Notes: generated by a model from the letters alone, not told the origin. Positions 34,875-44,410 are shown, counted from the first letter of the stretch. The stretch: DNA of 44,410 nucleotides from Verrucomicrobiales bacterium (GCA_005801385.1 SYEM01000119.1:1-44410), one strand, 5' to 3'. Made by a program: numbers and translations.

Positions 34875-36650
34875 ATGAACTACTGCGCCTCCCCCTGGTC
34901 GTTCCACAGACGCCCCACCCGCGAGGTCACCGTAGGCGACCCCTCCCGTGGAGGCGTCGCCATGGGTGGAAACCATCCGGTCGTCCGTCAGTCCATGCTG
35001 ACCTGCGACACGATGAACACCGCCGAGTGCGTGCGCCAGACCCTCGAGCTCGTCGCCGTCGGCTGCCAGATCGTCCGCATCACCGCACCCACGGTGAAGG
35101 ATGCCGCCAACCTCGAGAACATCGTCCGGGAACTCCGCGCGGTCGGCTGCCACGTTCCCATCGTGGCCGACATCCACTTCAAGCCCGAGGCCGCCATGGA
35201 GGCCGTGAAGTGGGTGGAGAAGGTCCGCATCAACCCTGGCAACTATGCCGACTCGAAGAAGTTCGCGATCAAGGAGTACACCGATGACGCCTACACGGCT
35301 GAGCTGCTTCGCATCGAGGAGAAGTTCACCCCTCTCGTGATCGAGGCGAAGCGACTGGGTCGCGCCCTGCGCATCGGCACCAACCATGGGTCGCTGTCGG
35401 ATCGCATCATGAACCGGTACGGCGACACCCCTCTGGGAATGGTGGAGAGTGCCCTGGAGTTCGCCCAGATCTGCCGGAAGCATGACTTCCACAACTTCGT
35501 GTTCTCGATGAAGTCATCGAACCCGAAGGTGATGATCGAGTGCTACCGCCTCCTGGCAGCCCGACTCGAACAGGAGGGTCCGGACTGGAACTACCCGCTG
35601 CATCTCGGGGTGACCGAAGCCGGCGAGGGCGAGGACGGTCGCATCAAGTCCGCCATCGGCATCGGCTCCCTGCTGTGCGACGGCATCGGCGACACCATCC
35701 GGGTCTCGCTCACCGAGGACAGCCCCCGAGAGATCGCCGTCTGCAACGATCTCCTGGCCCAGATCCCGCGGCTCACCCGGACAAAACCCGCCGTGGATGG
35801 TCTCCGCCTGCCATGGGATCCGTTCGTCTACCGTCGTCGTGACACCGCGAGCGCCTCGCTCGGGTCGACGACCTGCGGTGGGGAATCCGTCGTGCGGGTT
35901 GTCGTCACGCACGCGACCCATGACAAAGTCGCGCCGTTGATCTCACCGAAGAGCGATGTGAGGCCCGAGGGGATCCACGAGGATCTGAACCTGCTGGAAC
36001 TCGATCCCCGTTCCCCGCTGGCGCCGGAGACGATTGGTTGTGACACGCAGCTGGTCACGGTGAAGGACGGCATCGATCTCCCACCCATCCAGGCCTTCCG
36101 TCTGCTGGCCGTGCGACTCCACGAGCTGGGGCGCCGCAACCCGATCCTTCTGAAGGATTGTCTGTCGTTTGAACCGGTGCCGCTCACCCCGGAGGTCGCC
36201 CTGCTCCGGGCCGCGGTGAACCTCGGGTCACTCCTCGCCGACGGCTTCGGCGACGCGATCCTCGTCCGCGGGGAGCCCGGCGCCGGCCAATCGCTGCGTC
36301 TGGCCTACAACATCCTCCAGGCCGCGGGGTGCCGGTCGTTCAAGACCGACTACGTCGCCTGCCCCAGCTGTGGACGGACCCTGTTCAACCTCCAGACCGT
36401 CACGGCTCGTATCAAGGCCCGCACCGACCACCTCAAGGGCGTGAAGATCGCCATCATGGGATGCATCGTGAACGGCCCGGGTGAGATGGCCGACGCGGAT
36501 TTCGGCTACGTCGGCGGTGCCCCCAACAAGATCAACCTCTACGTCGGCAAGAAGCCGGTGAAATTCAACATCCCCGAGGCCGAGGCCGTGGAACGGCTGG
36601 TCGACCTCATCAAGGAACACGGCAAGTGGGTGGAGCCGGAGGCGGCCTGA
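34875..36650 (+). CDS. ispG: 4-hydroxy-3-methylbut-2-enyl diphosphate synthase IspG, long (three-domain) form
   Basis: MGGNHPVVRQSMLTCDTMNTAECV, VADIHFKPEAAMEAV, C-terminal CPSCGRTLFNLQ and MGCIVNGPGEMADADFGYVGG (Fe-S cysteines); central insertion. Confidence 0.96.
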   Translation: MNYCASPWSFHRRPTREVTVGDPSRGGVAMGGNHPVVRQSMLTCDTMNTAECVRQTLELVAVGCQIVRITAPTVKDAANLENIVRELRAVGCHVPIVADIHFKPEAAMEAVKWVEKVRINPGNYADSKKFAIKEYTDDAYTAELLRIEEKFTPLVIEAKRLGRALRIGTNHGSLSDRIMNRYGDTPLGMVESALEFAQICRKHDFHNFVFSMKSSNPKVMIECYRLLAARLEQEGPDWNYPLHLGVTEAGEGEDGRIKSAIGIGSLLCDGIGDTIRVSLTEDSPREIAVCNDLLAQIPRLTRTKPAVDGLRLPWDPFVYRRRDTASASLGSTTCGGESVVRVVVTHATHDKVAPLISPKSDVRPEGIHEDLNLLELDPRSPLAPETIGCDTQLVTVKDGIDLPPIQAFRLLAVRLHELGRRNPILLKDCLSFEPVPLTPEVALLRAAVNLGSLLADGFGDAILVRGEPGAGQSLRLAYNILQAAGCRSFKTDYVACPSCGRTLFNLQTVTARIKARTDHLKGVKIAIMGCIVNGPGEMADADFGYVGGAPNKINLYVGKKPVKFNIPEAEAVERLVDLIKEHGKWVEPEAA

Positions 36651-36765
36651 GCGGGACCCCTGCAGGGGGACCCACGCCGAGACGCCAAGGCGCGGAGAAA
36701 CGAGAGAACGGGCAGGAACAGAGACGGGCGGGATGCCGCCGTCTCGTGTTCCCACGCCTCGCCGC

Positions 36766-38256
36766 TCAACCCTCCACGTCCTTCGGTTCCGGCAGCCACC
36801 GGGTCAGCACCACGCCGATCAGCGCATAGACGGCAGCCACACCGGCACCGACCACGGCGATCTTCACCGGGTCGGGAGGACGCGACGCGGAAAGGGTGAT
36901 CGTCAGCCACGCGGCCGCAGTCCCCAGGACACGGCCCCCGATGTTCGCCGCGAAGCTCTCGCCAGTGCCACGGAGGTGGACCGGGAACACGAGGGGGATG
37001 TAGTTCCCCCAGAAGCTGAACTGGGCAACGGTGAGGAAGCCGGCGATGAAGATGCCGATCTGGATCATCTGGAGGCTGTCCGCCTGGGACAGGGATCCGG
37101 AGATCCACCAGAACAGCAGCGGAACATAGAGCAGCGCCGGAACCTGGAACACCCGGAGGAGGGTGCGTCGGCTCAGGATCCGGACCGCCAACACCGCAAG
37201 CGCCATGCGCCCGAACAACCCGCCGATCTCCTGCCACAGCGTCACCTTGGCCACGGCCTCGTCGGTGGCATTGCCGCTGATCTGCCGCAGTCGTCGCGCG
37301 TCCGGGGCTGGCTTGCCAGAGGCCTGGGCCTCGGCCACCGCCACATCCTGAGCGGCCTTGGCCTTCGCACGGATTGCGGCATGCCCCTGGGGTCCGCCCA
37401 GGATCTGCGGGAGTTGCTGGATCGCGCCAAAGGCGATGCCGTAGCTCGCGGCGAAGACCAGGGTGGTCAGGACCGTGGTCCGGATCAGGGCGGGGCTGAA
37501 CAGCTCGGCCAGGCTGGGGCGTCGGAGCTCGCCCGATGCCTTCTTGCGGGCCCAGACCGGTGATTCAGGCAGGAACGGACGGATCAGAATCAGGGGCAGA
37601 GCGGGGATGACCCCGGAGATGAGGGTATAGCGCCAGGCCTCGTGGTTGCCGTGAATGGCAGGGAGGTCGAGCGCAAGCCTGGCCGCCAGCACGTTGGCGC
37701 CGCCGACCAGCAGCCCGCCGATGGATGAGAAGGCCTGGGTGTATCCCAACACCCGCTCCCGCTGGGCCGGGTTCGCGAACAGTTCCGCCAACCACGCGAC
37801 GGCCGCCACGAACTCCACGCAGACGCCAATGAAGACTCCGCAGCGGAGCACGAGCAGCTGCGGCAGCGAGGTCGCAAAACCCGCGGCACAAGCCGAGAAC
37901 GCATAGAGGAGGATGCTGAACGTGAGCACCCGTCGGCGCCCCAACAGATCGGTCAGGTATCCACCCAGCAGACCGAACACGCCTCCCGCGATCGCAGGCA
38001 CAAAGAACAGGGTCCTGGCCCACCGGACATACTGGTCCCCACCCGGGGCCCATAGCTGGGCCGCATCCGCCTTGGCCATGCCACCCTGGACCAGTGCCTC
38101 AACCATGGGGGCGCTCAATGCCGCGATGGCCGGCTTCACGATCAGCGGAAGCATCAGCAGCTCATAGATGTCGAAGGCAAATCCGATGGCGGCGATCGCA
38201 CAGATCAGCCATTCGGTCATGCCCAGCCTCACAGGCTGCGATCCAGTGGAGTTCAT
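36766..38256 (-). CDS. MFS transporter (sugar/metabolite symporter-like)
   Basis: 496 aa, 12-TM-like pattern, GLLGGYLTDLLGRRRVL and RPFLPESPVWARKK motifs. Confidence 0.88.
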   Translation of the reverse strand: MNSTGSQPVRLGMTEWLICAIAAIGFAFDIYELLMLPLIVKPAIAALSAPMVEALVQGGMAKADAAQLWAPGGDQYVRWARTLFFVPAIAGGVFGLLGGYLTDLLGRRRVLTFSILLYAFSACAAGFATSLPQLLVLRCGVFIGVCVEFVAAVAWLAELFANPAQRERVLGYTQAFSSIGGLLVGGANVLAARLALDLPAIHGNHEAWRYTLISGVIPALPLILIRPFLPESPVWARKKASGELRRPSLAELFSPALIRTTVLTTLVFAASYGIAFGAIQQLPQILGGPQGHAAIRAKAKAAQDVAVAEAQASGKPAPDARRLRQISGNATDEAVAKVTLWQEIGGLFGRMALAVLAVRILSRRTLLRVFQVPALLYVPLLFWWISGSLSQADSLQMIQIGIFIAGFLTVAQFSFWGNYIPLVFPVHLRGTGESFAANIGGRVLGTAAAWLTITLSASRPPDPVKIAVVGAGVAAVYALIGVVLTRWLPEPKDVEG

Positions 38257-38397
38257 ACGTACGCGTAGAAAATCGGTTCACCTGTCTCGACGCAATGCCG
38301 CAGACGGATCGGAGAGGTGTCTCCTTCCCTCGTCTTTTCTCCGCGTCGCCATGCGAGACCCCCCCATCCTCCACATTCCCCGGGGCCAGGCTTGGGA

Positions 38398-39672
38398 TCA
38401 CAGCTCGACCCAGATCGGCATCCCCACCCAGGCCATGCGGCGGAGGTAGTCGGCGTTCCAGTTGGCGAGGCGGAAGCAGCCATGGCTCTCGGTTCGCCCC
38501 ACCATCTCGGGCACCGGCGTCCCGTGGATTCCATAGCCCGCGCGGCTGAGCCCAATCCAAGCGACCCCCACCGGATTGTTGGGTCCCGCGGGGAGGACCA
38601 GTCGACGCCCGAGTGTCCGAGCTTCCTCCGATTCCGGGAACACGGACGGATTGAAGGTGTAGTTCGGGTTCCTGACCACCGATGCGACTTCGAGTTCACC
38701 GACCGGACGCCGTTCGGCGATCCGCCCGATGCTGCACGGGAAATGGGCGAGAAGGTTTCCGTCGGCGTCAAACACCCGGAGATGCCGGTGCTCGAGGCTG
38801 ATGCGCGCCAACGCCGCCCTCCGGGCCGGTGGGTAGACCGAGTTGGGGACGACAACCTCCTGGCCGGGCTGAAGCGCCGACCAGTCCACTCCAGGATTCA
38901 GTCGCCTCAGCAGGGTCGGGCTGGCGTGCGACCTTTCAGCAAGGGATTCCAGGACGGTCTCGAAACCCAGGTGCGGTGCCTTGGACTTGCCCAGCCACGT
39001 GTCCGGCACCGTGGCCAAGCCCTCGAAGTCCTCAGGCTTCAACACCACCCGACGAAACAGCGGTCGGACAATCCGGAGCTGCTCCTGGGTATCGGGATCA
39101 AGCCGACCCGATTCGTCCAACCCCTTGGAATTCTGGAACGCGCGGAGGGCCTGCATCGTCTGATAGCCTCCCACTCCATCGATCGAACCCGAACTGATTC
39201 CGAAGCATGAGAGAACGATCTGGGCCTCCAGGATGTTCGTTGGAGGTCGGTCCGGGATCGCGGACAGGAGCTCCGGGGAAATGACGGGCCCCGCGGGGGC
39301 CACGGACGTGGGGGTGCCAGAGGGCAGGACGGGAGGGTTCGAGGAGCCTGTGGGGGCAGAAGGAGGCGGGGTGACCGGGACCGGTCGGGACACCGCAGGG
39401 GGAACCGTCGGGGTCACGGATACAGTCGGTCCCGGGACCGGGGCTGGGGAACCGCCTTGGGCTGGAAACGGTTGGGTCGGCACCCTGACAACCGGGCCGT
39501 TGGAGACCCCGGAGGCGCTGTTTGAACCGGTCGCGACACCCGTCCGAGGCGGGCGCCTGAGGAACCCGAAGACCCCGAGTCCGAGCAGCAACATCAGGAC
39601 AAGTCCGCCCAGGAGAACGGCCAGACGGCCCTGCCCCCCACTGTCCCGCGCTCGAACCGGTCGACGTCCCAT
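38398..39672 (-). CDS. L,D-transpeptidase (YkuD) with peptidoglycan-binding domain
   Basis: N-terminal TM, Pro-rich linker, PG-binding-like helix bundle (GSIDGVGGYQTMQALRAFQNSKGLDESGRLDPDTQEQL), YGIHGTPVPEMVGRTESHGCFRLANWNADYL catalytic motif. Confidence 0.9.
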   Translation of the reverse strand: MGRRPVRARDSGGQGRLAVLLGGLVLMLLLGLGVFGFLRRPPRTGVATGSNSASGVSNGPVVRVPTQPFPAQGGSPAPVPGPTVSVTPTVPPAVSRPVPVTPPPSAPTGSSNPPVLPSGTPTSVAPAGPVISPELLSAIPDRPPTNILEAQIVLSCFGISSGSIDGVGGYQTMQALRAFQNSKGLDESGRLDPDTQEQLRIVRPLFRRVVLKPEDFEGLATVPDTWLGKSKAPHLGFETVLESLAERSHASPTLLRRLNPGVDWSALQPGQEVVVPNSVYPPARRAALARISLEHRHLRVFDADGNLLAHFPCSIGRIAERRPVGELEVASVVRNPNYTFNPSVFPESEEARTLGRRLVLPAGPNNPVGVAWIGLSRAGYGIHGTPVPEMVGRTESHGCFRLANWNADYLRRMAWVGMPIWVEL

Positions 39673-39682
39673 ACGTCCGGCC

Positions 39683-40132
39683 TCAGACGTCGATGATGGG
39701 GCCCGATCCATCAGGACCGTCGGACCCATCCCTTGGTCCGCGACGCCGGGGGCCACCCCGCTTGAACTCCACCCTCGGCCCCTTGCCCAGCAGCGCGTTG
39801 ACGCACATCGACGTGATGCTGATCACCAACCCGCCCCAGAAGGCGTCCCAGAAGCCACCCACCCGGAACCCCGTCACCAGATCGGCCACGAGAAGCAGCA
39901 GCAGGGCGTTCACCACCGGCACGAACAGACCCAGGGTCAGGATGAGGAACGGAAGCGACAAGAGCAGGAGGATCGGGCGGACAAACGCGTTGAGGAACCC
40001 CAGCACCAGGGAAGCCAGGATGAGGGAGCCGGCATCGCGGTAGGAGATCCCGGGGACGACCCAGGCCGCGACGAGGACAGCCAGCGTCGTGATCACCCAC
40101 CGCTGCAGGAAGCTGAGGAACGTCACCGGCAT
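39683..40132 (-). CDS. Phage holin family (superfamily IV-type, 4-TM) membrane protein
   Basis: 149 aa; VVPGISYRDAGSLILASLVLGFLNAFVRPILLLLSLPFLILTLGLF. Confidence 0.85.
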   Translation of the reverse strand: MPVTFLSFLQRWVITTLAVLVAAWVVPGISYRDAGSLILASLVLGFLNAFVRPILLLLSLPFLILTLGLFVPVVNALLLLLVADLVTGFRVGGFWDAFWGGLVISITSMCVNALLGKGPRVEFKRGGPRRRGPRDGSDGPDGSGPIIDV

Positions 40133-40209
40133 CGGACGCTCAGGCTACAGGCCCGAGCGGGCTCAGGTGAAGCGGTTTGGCAGGACGCATGCCACACGCA
40201 CACGCCCGG

Positions 40210-40857
40210 TCACGAGGCGACGGGAAGGCGCCGCAGGAAGTCCCGGCAGGCATCGGCGACATCCGGGGTCCGGAGGATGGCGGACACGACACAGATCCGG
40301 GTCGCGCCGGCATCAAGCACGGCATCGAGGTTCCCCAGCGTGATGCCACCGATCGCGAACCATGGGATCGACACATTCGCCGCGGCCCAACGGACATAAT
40401 CCAGCGTGACTGCCGGTCGACCGGGCTTGGTGGCGGTGGCAAAGACGGGTCCCACGGCAATGTAGTCGGGCCCAGCCTCGACCGCCCGAACCGCCTGGTC
40501 GGGCGCGTGGGTGCTGAGACCAAATTCGACCCGGGCCTCTGGAGGGAGCAGATCCCTGACCTTCCGATGCCCAGCTTCGACGAAGTCCTCCTGCCCCAGA
40601 TGACAGACCTCGGCACCGAGAGATTGAGCGATCCGAGGGTGGTCGTTGATCACCAGCCTCACACCGGCGGCCCGGGTGACGGGAAGGATCGACTCCGCCA
40701 GCAACTGGACCGCGGATTCCGGCATCCCCTTGGCCCGTACTTGGACCAGGTCGGCCCCGCCCTCGCAGAGACGATGGGCGAGATCTACAGGGTCGCGGCC
40801 GTCCAGATACGCGGTGTCGACAAAGGTATACAGCCGACAGGCGGACAGCGGCTTCAT
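40210..40857 (-). CDS. thiE: Thiamine-phosphate synthase
   Basis: LAHRLCEGGADLVQVRAKGMP...VRLVINDHPRIAQSLGAEVCHLGQEDF...GPDYIAVGPVFATATKPG...IPWFAIGGITLGNLDAVLDAGATRICVVSAIL; start ATG at 40857. Confidence 0.93.
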   Translation of the reverse strand: MKPLSACRLYTFVDTAYLDGRDPVDLAHRLCEGGADLVQVRAKGMPESAVQLLAESILPVTRAAGVRLVINDHPRIAQSLGAEVCHLGQEDFVEAGHRKVRDLLPPEARVEFGLSTHAPDQAVRAVEAGPDYIAVGPVFATATKPGRPAVTLDYVRWAAANVSIPWFAIGGITLGNLDAVLDAGATRICVVSAILRTPDVADACRDFLRRLPVAS

Positions 40858-40900
40858 GCGAGGGTGGAGTGCCCGCAGGTTGCCTGCGGCAACGAACAAC

Positions 40901-41746
40901 TCAGCGCTTGGTGGTGGTCCGCTCGCGGAGCCACGCGGTATCCGTGCGGTTGGTCGTGCTCGGAACGCCGGAATGCACCGAGTGGAAGTCCCCCTTGAAC
41001 GTAGGCTTGATGAACTTCGAATCCTGCCACCGGTGTCCCTCGGAATGCCCATCGGCCATCGCGAAGTTGGAGACCAGCCCATGGTAGTTGCCCGGGACGT
41101 GGTAGACCCCGGCGGTCCCGGTCATGTTCACCCCAAAGAAGGGTCTGCAGATGCTCTCCGGGTGGATCTCTCCAAAGACAAAGGTCATGCTGGGACTGAT
41201 CACCTCGCCGGTCCGTTTCGGCACGTTCCAGGTCCGTCCGTCACCCTGCCCGTTGTACGGATCCCCCGTCCAGGCCACGAAGGCGTTCATCGCGTAGTTG
41301 CGAGGCACGCGGGTCTTCCGGCCGTTGATCACGACCACATAGCGGTCACCGGGGCAGCGGAAGCTGTTCTTGGACTTGAAGTAGGGGGCGATGAGCGAAA
41401 GCTTCTCATTCACGAGACCGTCGGCTGATCCCTCGACCAGATTGCTGCCCTCACGCCCCTCGGCCCACAGCTTCGGGACGTAGTTGGGTGGAGGGGTGAC
41501 GAGGCTGACATTCGCGTCGCCTGCCCCATTGGGCGCGAAGTTGTCGTTGAAGTCGGTCGCATACAGCAGCGAGGCGGTGATCAGCTGCTTGGTGTTGTTC
41601 ATGCAGGCAATGCTGTTTGCCTTGGTCTTCGCATTGGCGAGCGCCGGCAGGAGCATTCCGGCGAGGATCGCGATGATGGCGATCACGACCAACAGCTCGA
41701 TCAAAGTAAACCCGCGCCGGCGAGGCGATTGCAGAGGACGCTTCAT
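40901..41746 (-). CDS. Type II secretion/prepilin-type N-methylation domain protein (DUF1559/H-X9-DG-like)
   Basis: [48 protein letters not shown]-terminal [20 protein letters not shown]. Confidence 0.9.
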   Translation of the reverse strand: MKRPLQSPRRRGFTLIELLVVIAIIAILAGMLLPALANAKTKANSIACMNNTKQLITASLLYATDFNDNFAPNGAGDANVSLVTPPPNYVPKLWAEGREGSNLVEGSADGLVNEKLSLIAPYFKSKNSFRCPGDRYVVVINGRKTRVPRNYAMNAFVAWTGDPYNGQGDGRTWNVPKRTGEVISPSMTFVFGEIHPESICRPFFGVNMTGTAGVYHVPGNYHGLVSNFAMADGHSEGHRWQDSKFIKPTFKGDFHSVHSGVPSTTNRTDTAWLRERTTTKR

Positions 41747-41773
41747 GGAGTCCCCGACGCTGACTCCCCAGAA

Positions 41774-42121
41774 CTAGCCCTGCAAGTCCGCAAGCAGGCC
41801 CTCCATCTCCGCCAACGGACCCTCATGATGCTGGGACACCGCAAGGTCCCGGGCCCGCTCGAAGGCGGTGATCGCCTCGGCGCGACGCCCCAGCTCCAGG
41901 GCACATTTCCCGATCAGAATCTGGACAACCATCCAGTCCGGCTTCTTCCGCAACGCCACCTTGAGATGCTCCTCGGCTTCGCCATGGCGCCCCAGGTCGA
42001 AGAGGGCCTTGCCCAGACTGAAGCGGCCCAGCTCATTTTCAGGGAACCGCTCCAACATCTGCCGGTGACGTTCGAGGACATCCATGGATTCTGAGGAGGG
42101 GAGAGACGGGCCTACGGCCAT
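41774..42121 (-). CDS. Small TPR protein
   Basis: 115 aa; NELGRFSLGKALFDLGRHGEAEEHLKVALRKKPDWMVVQILIGKCALELGRRAEAITAFERA; may start at 42085. Confidence 0.8.
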   Translation of the reverse strand: MAVGPSLPSSESMDVLERHRQMLERFPENELGRFSLGKALFDLGRHGEAEEHLKVALRKKPDWMVVQILIGKCALELGRRAEAITAFERARDLAVSQHHEGPLAEMEGLLADLQG

Positions 42122-42145
42122 CAGGTCAGCGACGGCCCAGACAGA

Positions 42146-43480
42146 TCAGGACAACACCCCAGGAAGCCGCCCGGTGCTGTCGCCAAATCGGGTCTCATGG
42201 ACACCCATGCGATCCATCATCTCGAGGAACAGATTCGACATCGGTGTGTTCTTGTCCACCCGGACGTGGCGTCCAGACCGGATCGTTCCTCCGCCGCGAC
42301 CGCACAGAAGGACCGGTAGATCGTGGTGGGCATGGGCATTGCCATCGGCAATCCCGGATCCGTAGACGATCATGCTCTGGTCGAGCAAGGAACCCTCCCC
42401 TTCCCGCGTCTCCTTGAGTCGGCGGATGAAATAGGCGAACTGCTCCATGTGGAAGCGGTTGATCTTGGCAATCTTCGTCTTCTTCTCCTCGTCGTTGCCG
42501 TGATGCGAGAGGTCATGGTGACCGTCGCTGATGCCGAGATTCGGATACGCCCGGTTGCTTCCGTCATGGGCCATGATGAACGAGGCCACCCGGGTACTGT
42601 CATTCTGGAACGCAAGCACCATGAGGTCGTACATCAGACGGACATGCTGCCCGTAGTCCGACGGCATGCCCTCGGGGACTGAGTTGGCGGGCAGGCTGGC
42701 GGTCACCTTCTCCGTCTGTTCGATGCGACGCTCCAGGTCCCGGACCGAAGTCAGGTATTCATCGAGCTTCCGCTGGTCCGTCTTCCCCAGCTTCGCGTTG
42801 AGACGACGGGCGTCCTCCAGGACGAAATCGAGCACGCTGCGCCGCTGGAGCATCCGACGCGTCCGGGCCTCGGCACTGTCCCGGGGATCCCCCGCAGAGA
42901 ACAGCCGCTCAAACGCGCGGCGGGGCTTGGTCTCCGGCGGGACCGGAGCGGTCGGAGTCCGCCACGCGATGTTGAACTGGTAGGCGCAGGAATAGCCGGA
43001 ATCACACGACCCGGAGGACTGGCCCCGGTCGCATCCCAGCTCCAAGGACCGGAACGGGGTCTGGTCGCCGGCCTTGTGGGCAATCACTTGGTCGACCGAC
43101 ACGCCGACACGGATGTCGACCCCGGCGGTCTTCCGGGCCTGCATCCCGGTCAGGAAGGTGGCCGAGGCCCGGGCATGATCCCCAGCCCCGTCGCCGTTGG
43201 GACGCGCCTTGTCATGGGCCAGCCCGCTCATCACCAGGACGTCCGATCGCACCGGTTCCAGAGGTTCCAGGATGGAGGGGAGACGGAACTCCGAACCCAG
43301 GGCCCCGGGTGTCCAGTCGGCCATGTTGGCCCCGTTGGGCACGTAGATGAAGGCCGCACGGCGTGGCAGGGCACCCACAGTCGTCCCGGAGGACGCCAGC
43401 GACGGAAGCACCGGCAGGGCCATCAAGGTCCCCAGACCCTTCAGGAAGGTCCGCCGTGGAAGTGAGGATACGGAGGCCAT
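42146..43480 (-). CDS. DUF1552 domain protein (secreted, Tat-like N-terminus)
   Basis: 444 aa; SLPRRTFLKGLGTLMALPVLPSL, AAFIYVPNGANMADWTPG, SVDQVIAHKAGDQTPFRSLELGCD, SMIVYGSGIADGNAHAHHDLPVLLCGRGGG. Confidence 0.9.
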   Translation of the reverse strand: MASVSSLPRRTFLKGLGTLMALPVLPSLASSGTTVGALPRRAAFIYVPNGANMADWTPGALGSEFRLPSILEPLEPVRSDVLVMSGLAHDKARPNGDGAGDHARASATFLTGMQARKTAGVDIRVGVSVDQVIAHKAGDQTPFRSLELGCDRGQSSGSCDSGYSCAYQFNIAWRTPTAPVPPETKPRRAFERLFSAGDPRDSAEARTRRMLQRRSVLDFVLEDARRLNAKLGKTDQRKLDEYLTSVRDLERRIEQTEKVTASLPANSVPEGMPSDYGQHVRLMYDLMVLAFQNDSTRVASFIMAHDGSNRAYPNLGISDGHHDLSHHGNDEEKKTKIAKINRFHMEQFAYFIRRLKETREGEGSLLDQSMIVYGSGIADGNAHAHHDLPVLLCGRGGGTIRSGRHVRVDKNTPMSNLFLEMMDRMGVHETRFGDSTGRLPGVLS

Positions 43481-43587
43481 ATTAGTGGTGTACGAATGAT
43501 CGTACGTTCACGTCCTTTCTACGCAAGCCGTGATCCCGGAATTCACCCGGTCCTGAGTCCAGGCGGTGTCCTGAACGACGTGATCCC

Positions 43588-44410
43588 TTAAAGACCGAAG
43601 GCCTTCTGCATCTGCTCCCGGACCGTCTTGAGACGGGCCACTCCGCCACCCCCAACCTCGGCAGTGGCCCACCCGGCGAAACCGATGTCGGCCAGCGCCT
43701 TCTGGACCTGCTTCCACGGCAGGTCGTCGTCGGGACTGGTGATGTCGACGAACGAGTTCTTCGCCCGGCTGAAGCCCTTCACGTCCAGCTTCACACAGCG
43801 GCGTCCGAATGACCGGATCCACTCGGCCGGCTGACCGTATTTCCAGTGGTTGCCGATGTCGTAGTACATGCCGACCCAGGGGCTATTGAAGCTGTCGACG
43901 AATGCAATGAACTGCTCGGGGCCCTGGTCGGGTGCGCCGTTGTGGTCGTAGAACATCTGGTTCCAGACGTTCTCGATGAGAATGTACTGACCGTAGACGG
44001 CGGCCAGCGGAAGCAGCTTCCGCATCTCGGTCCGGGCGCGTTCCTCGACCTCCTTGGCCGTGCCGTCCCCCCCGCTGCCGACGACGATGAGCACTCCGGA
44101 TCCCCCGGCGCCGTGGGAGACACGGATGCAGTGCTCGATGTTGGCCCGGCTCTGGTTCCGCTCGGTCTCCTTGGCACTGGTCAGGCGCTGGGACCAGTGC
44201 GCGTGATTGATGGCGTTGTGGACGAACACTCCCGACTGGCGGACGGCGGCCCGGGCCTGCTCCGGGGTCTGGTTCGCGGCCTCATCGAGGTCGACTCCAT
44301 CGAAGCCCGCCTCGCCCGCCATGCTCAACCGGTTGGCGAGGGAGAGCTTCTTGTCGCCGTCCTTGTCAGCAATCATGGACAGCTTGCATGAAAGCAGGAG
44401 CCTCTTGCCC
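43588..44410 (-). CDS. TIM-barrel sugar phosphate isomerase/epimerase-like protein (5' end beyond the window)
   Basis: Frame stays open upstream of the ATG at 44376 to the window edge (GKRLLLSCKLSMIADKDGDKKLSLANRLSMAGEAGFDGVDLDEA); AP-endonuclease-2-type residues (ILIENVWNQMFYDHNGAPDQGPEQFIAFVDSFNSPWVGMYYDIGNHWKYG). Confidence 0.85.
   Translation of the reverse strand, partial: GKRLLLSCKLSMIADKDGDKKLSLANRLSMAGEAGFDGVDLDEAANQTPEQARAAVRQSGVFVHNAINHAHWSQRLTSAKETERNQSRANIEHCIRVSHGAGGSGVLIVVGSGGDGTAKEVEERARTEMRKLLPLAAVYGQYILIENVWNQMFYDHNGAPDQGPEQFIAFVDSFNSPWVGMYYDIGNHWKYGQPAEWIRSFGRRCVKLDVKGFSRAKNSFVDITSPDDDLPWKQVQKALADIGFAGWATAEVGGGGVARLKTVREQMQKAFGL

Noticed and set aside
39683-40132. Holin-family gene as evidence of a prophage
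   Set aside because: This 4-TM family is widespread in bacterial chromosomes; no phage structural, integrase or lysis genes nearby
1-44410. CRISPR arrays, tRNA/rRNA genes, transposases, integrases, toxin-antitoxin or anti-phage defence genes
   Set aside because: None recognised on reading both strands; no regularly spaced direct repeats and no matching ORFs

Overview
High-GC (by eye ~64%) bacterial chromosome segment. The gene content (planctomycete-type cytochrome c, two DUF1080 proteins, DUF1552, DUF3472, PQQ-like propellers, H-X9-DG-type prepilin, LamG giant protein) suggests the Planctomycetes-Verrucomicrobia group, most likely Verrucomicrobia; this is inference. About 34 protein-coding genes are supported. 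The left third is a phosphate/outer-membrane transport superlocus. pstB (partial)-pstA-pstC-pstS plus a phosphate-selective-type porin lie on the minus strand. Divergent from them is a compact plus-strand cluster: DUF3450, ExbB with a coiled-coil N-terminus, ExbB, ExbD, TonB, TPR protein and TonB-dependent receptor. The next ORF, immediately after the receptor stop codon, is an oxygenase-only nitric oxide synthase. I consider the Pst/porin/TonB-receptor/NOS arrangement the best candidate for an undescribed system. The intervening divergent region carries an 11-nt-periodic Pho-box-like direct repeat and two perfect 6-4-6 dyads. The rest is a LamG giant protein, secreted or catabolic genes, housekeeping genes (pyrH, frr, UvrD/PcrA helicase, rseP, ispG, thiE) and cell-envelope genes. 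Non-coding structure includes two bidirectional-type terminator hairpins, a family of tandem-hairpin intergenic repeats with covarying stems, and several palindromes in divergent promoter regions. No rRNA, tRNA, CRISPR array or transposase was recognised.
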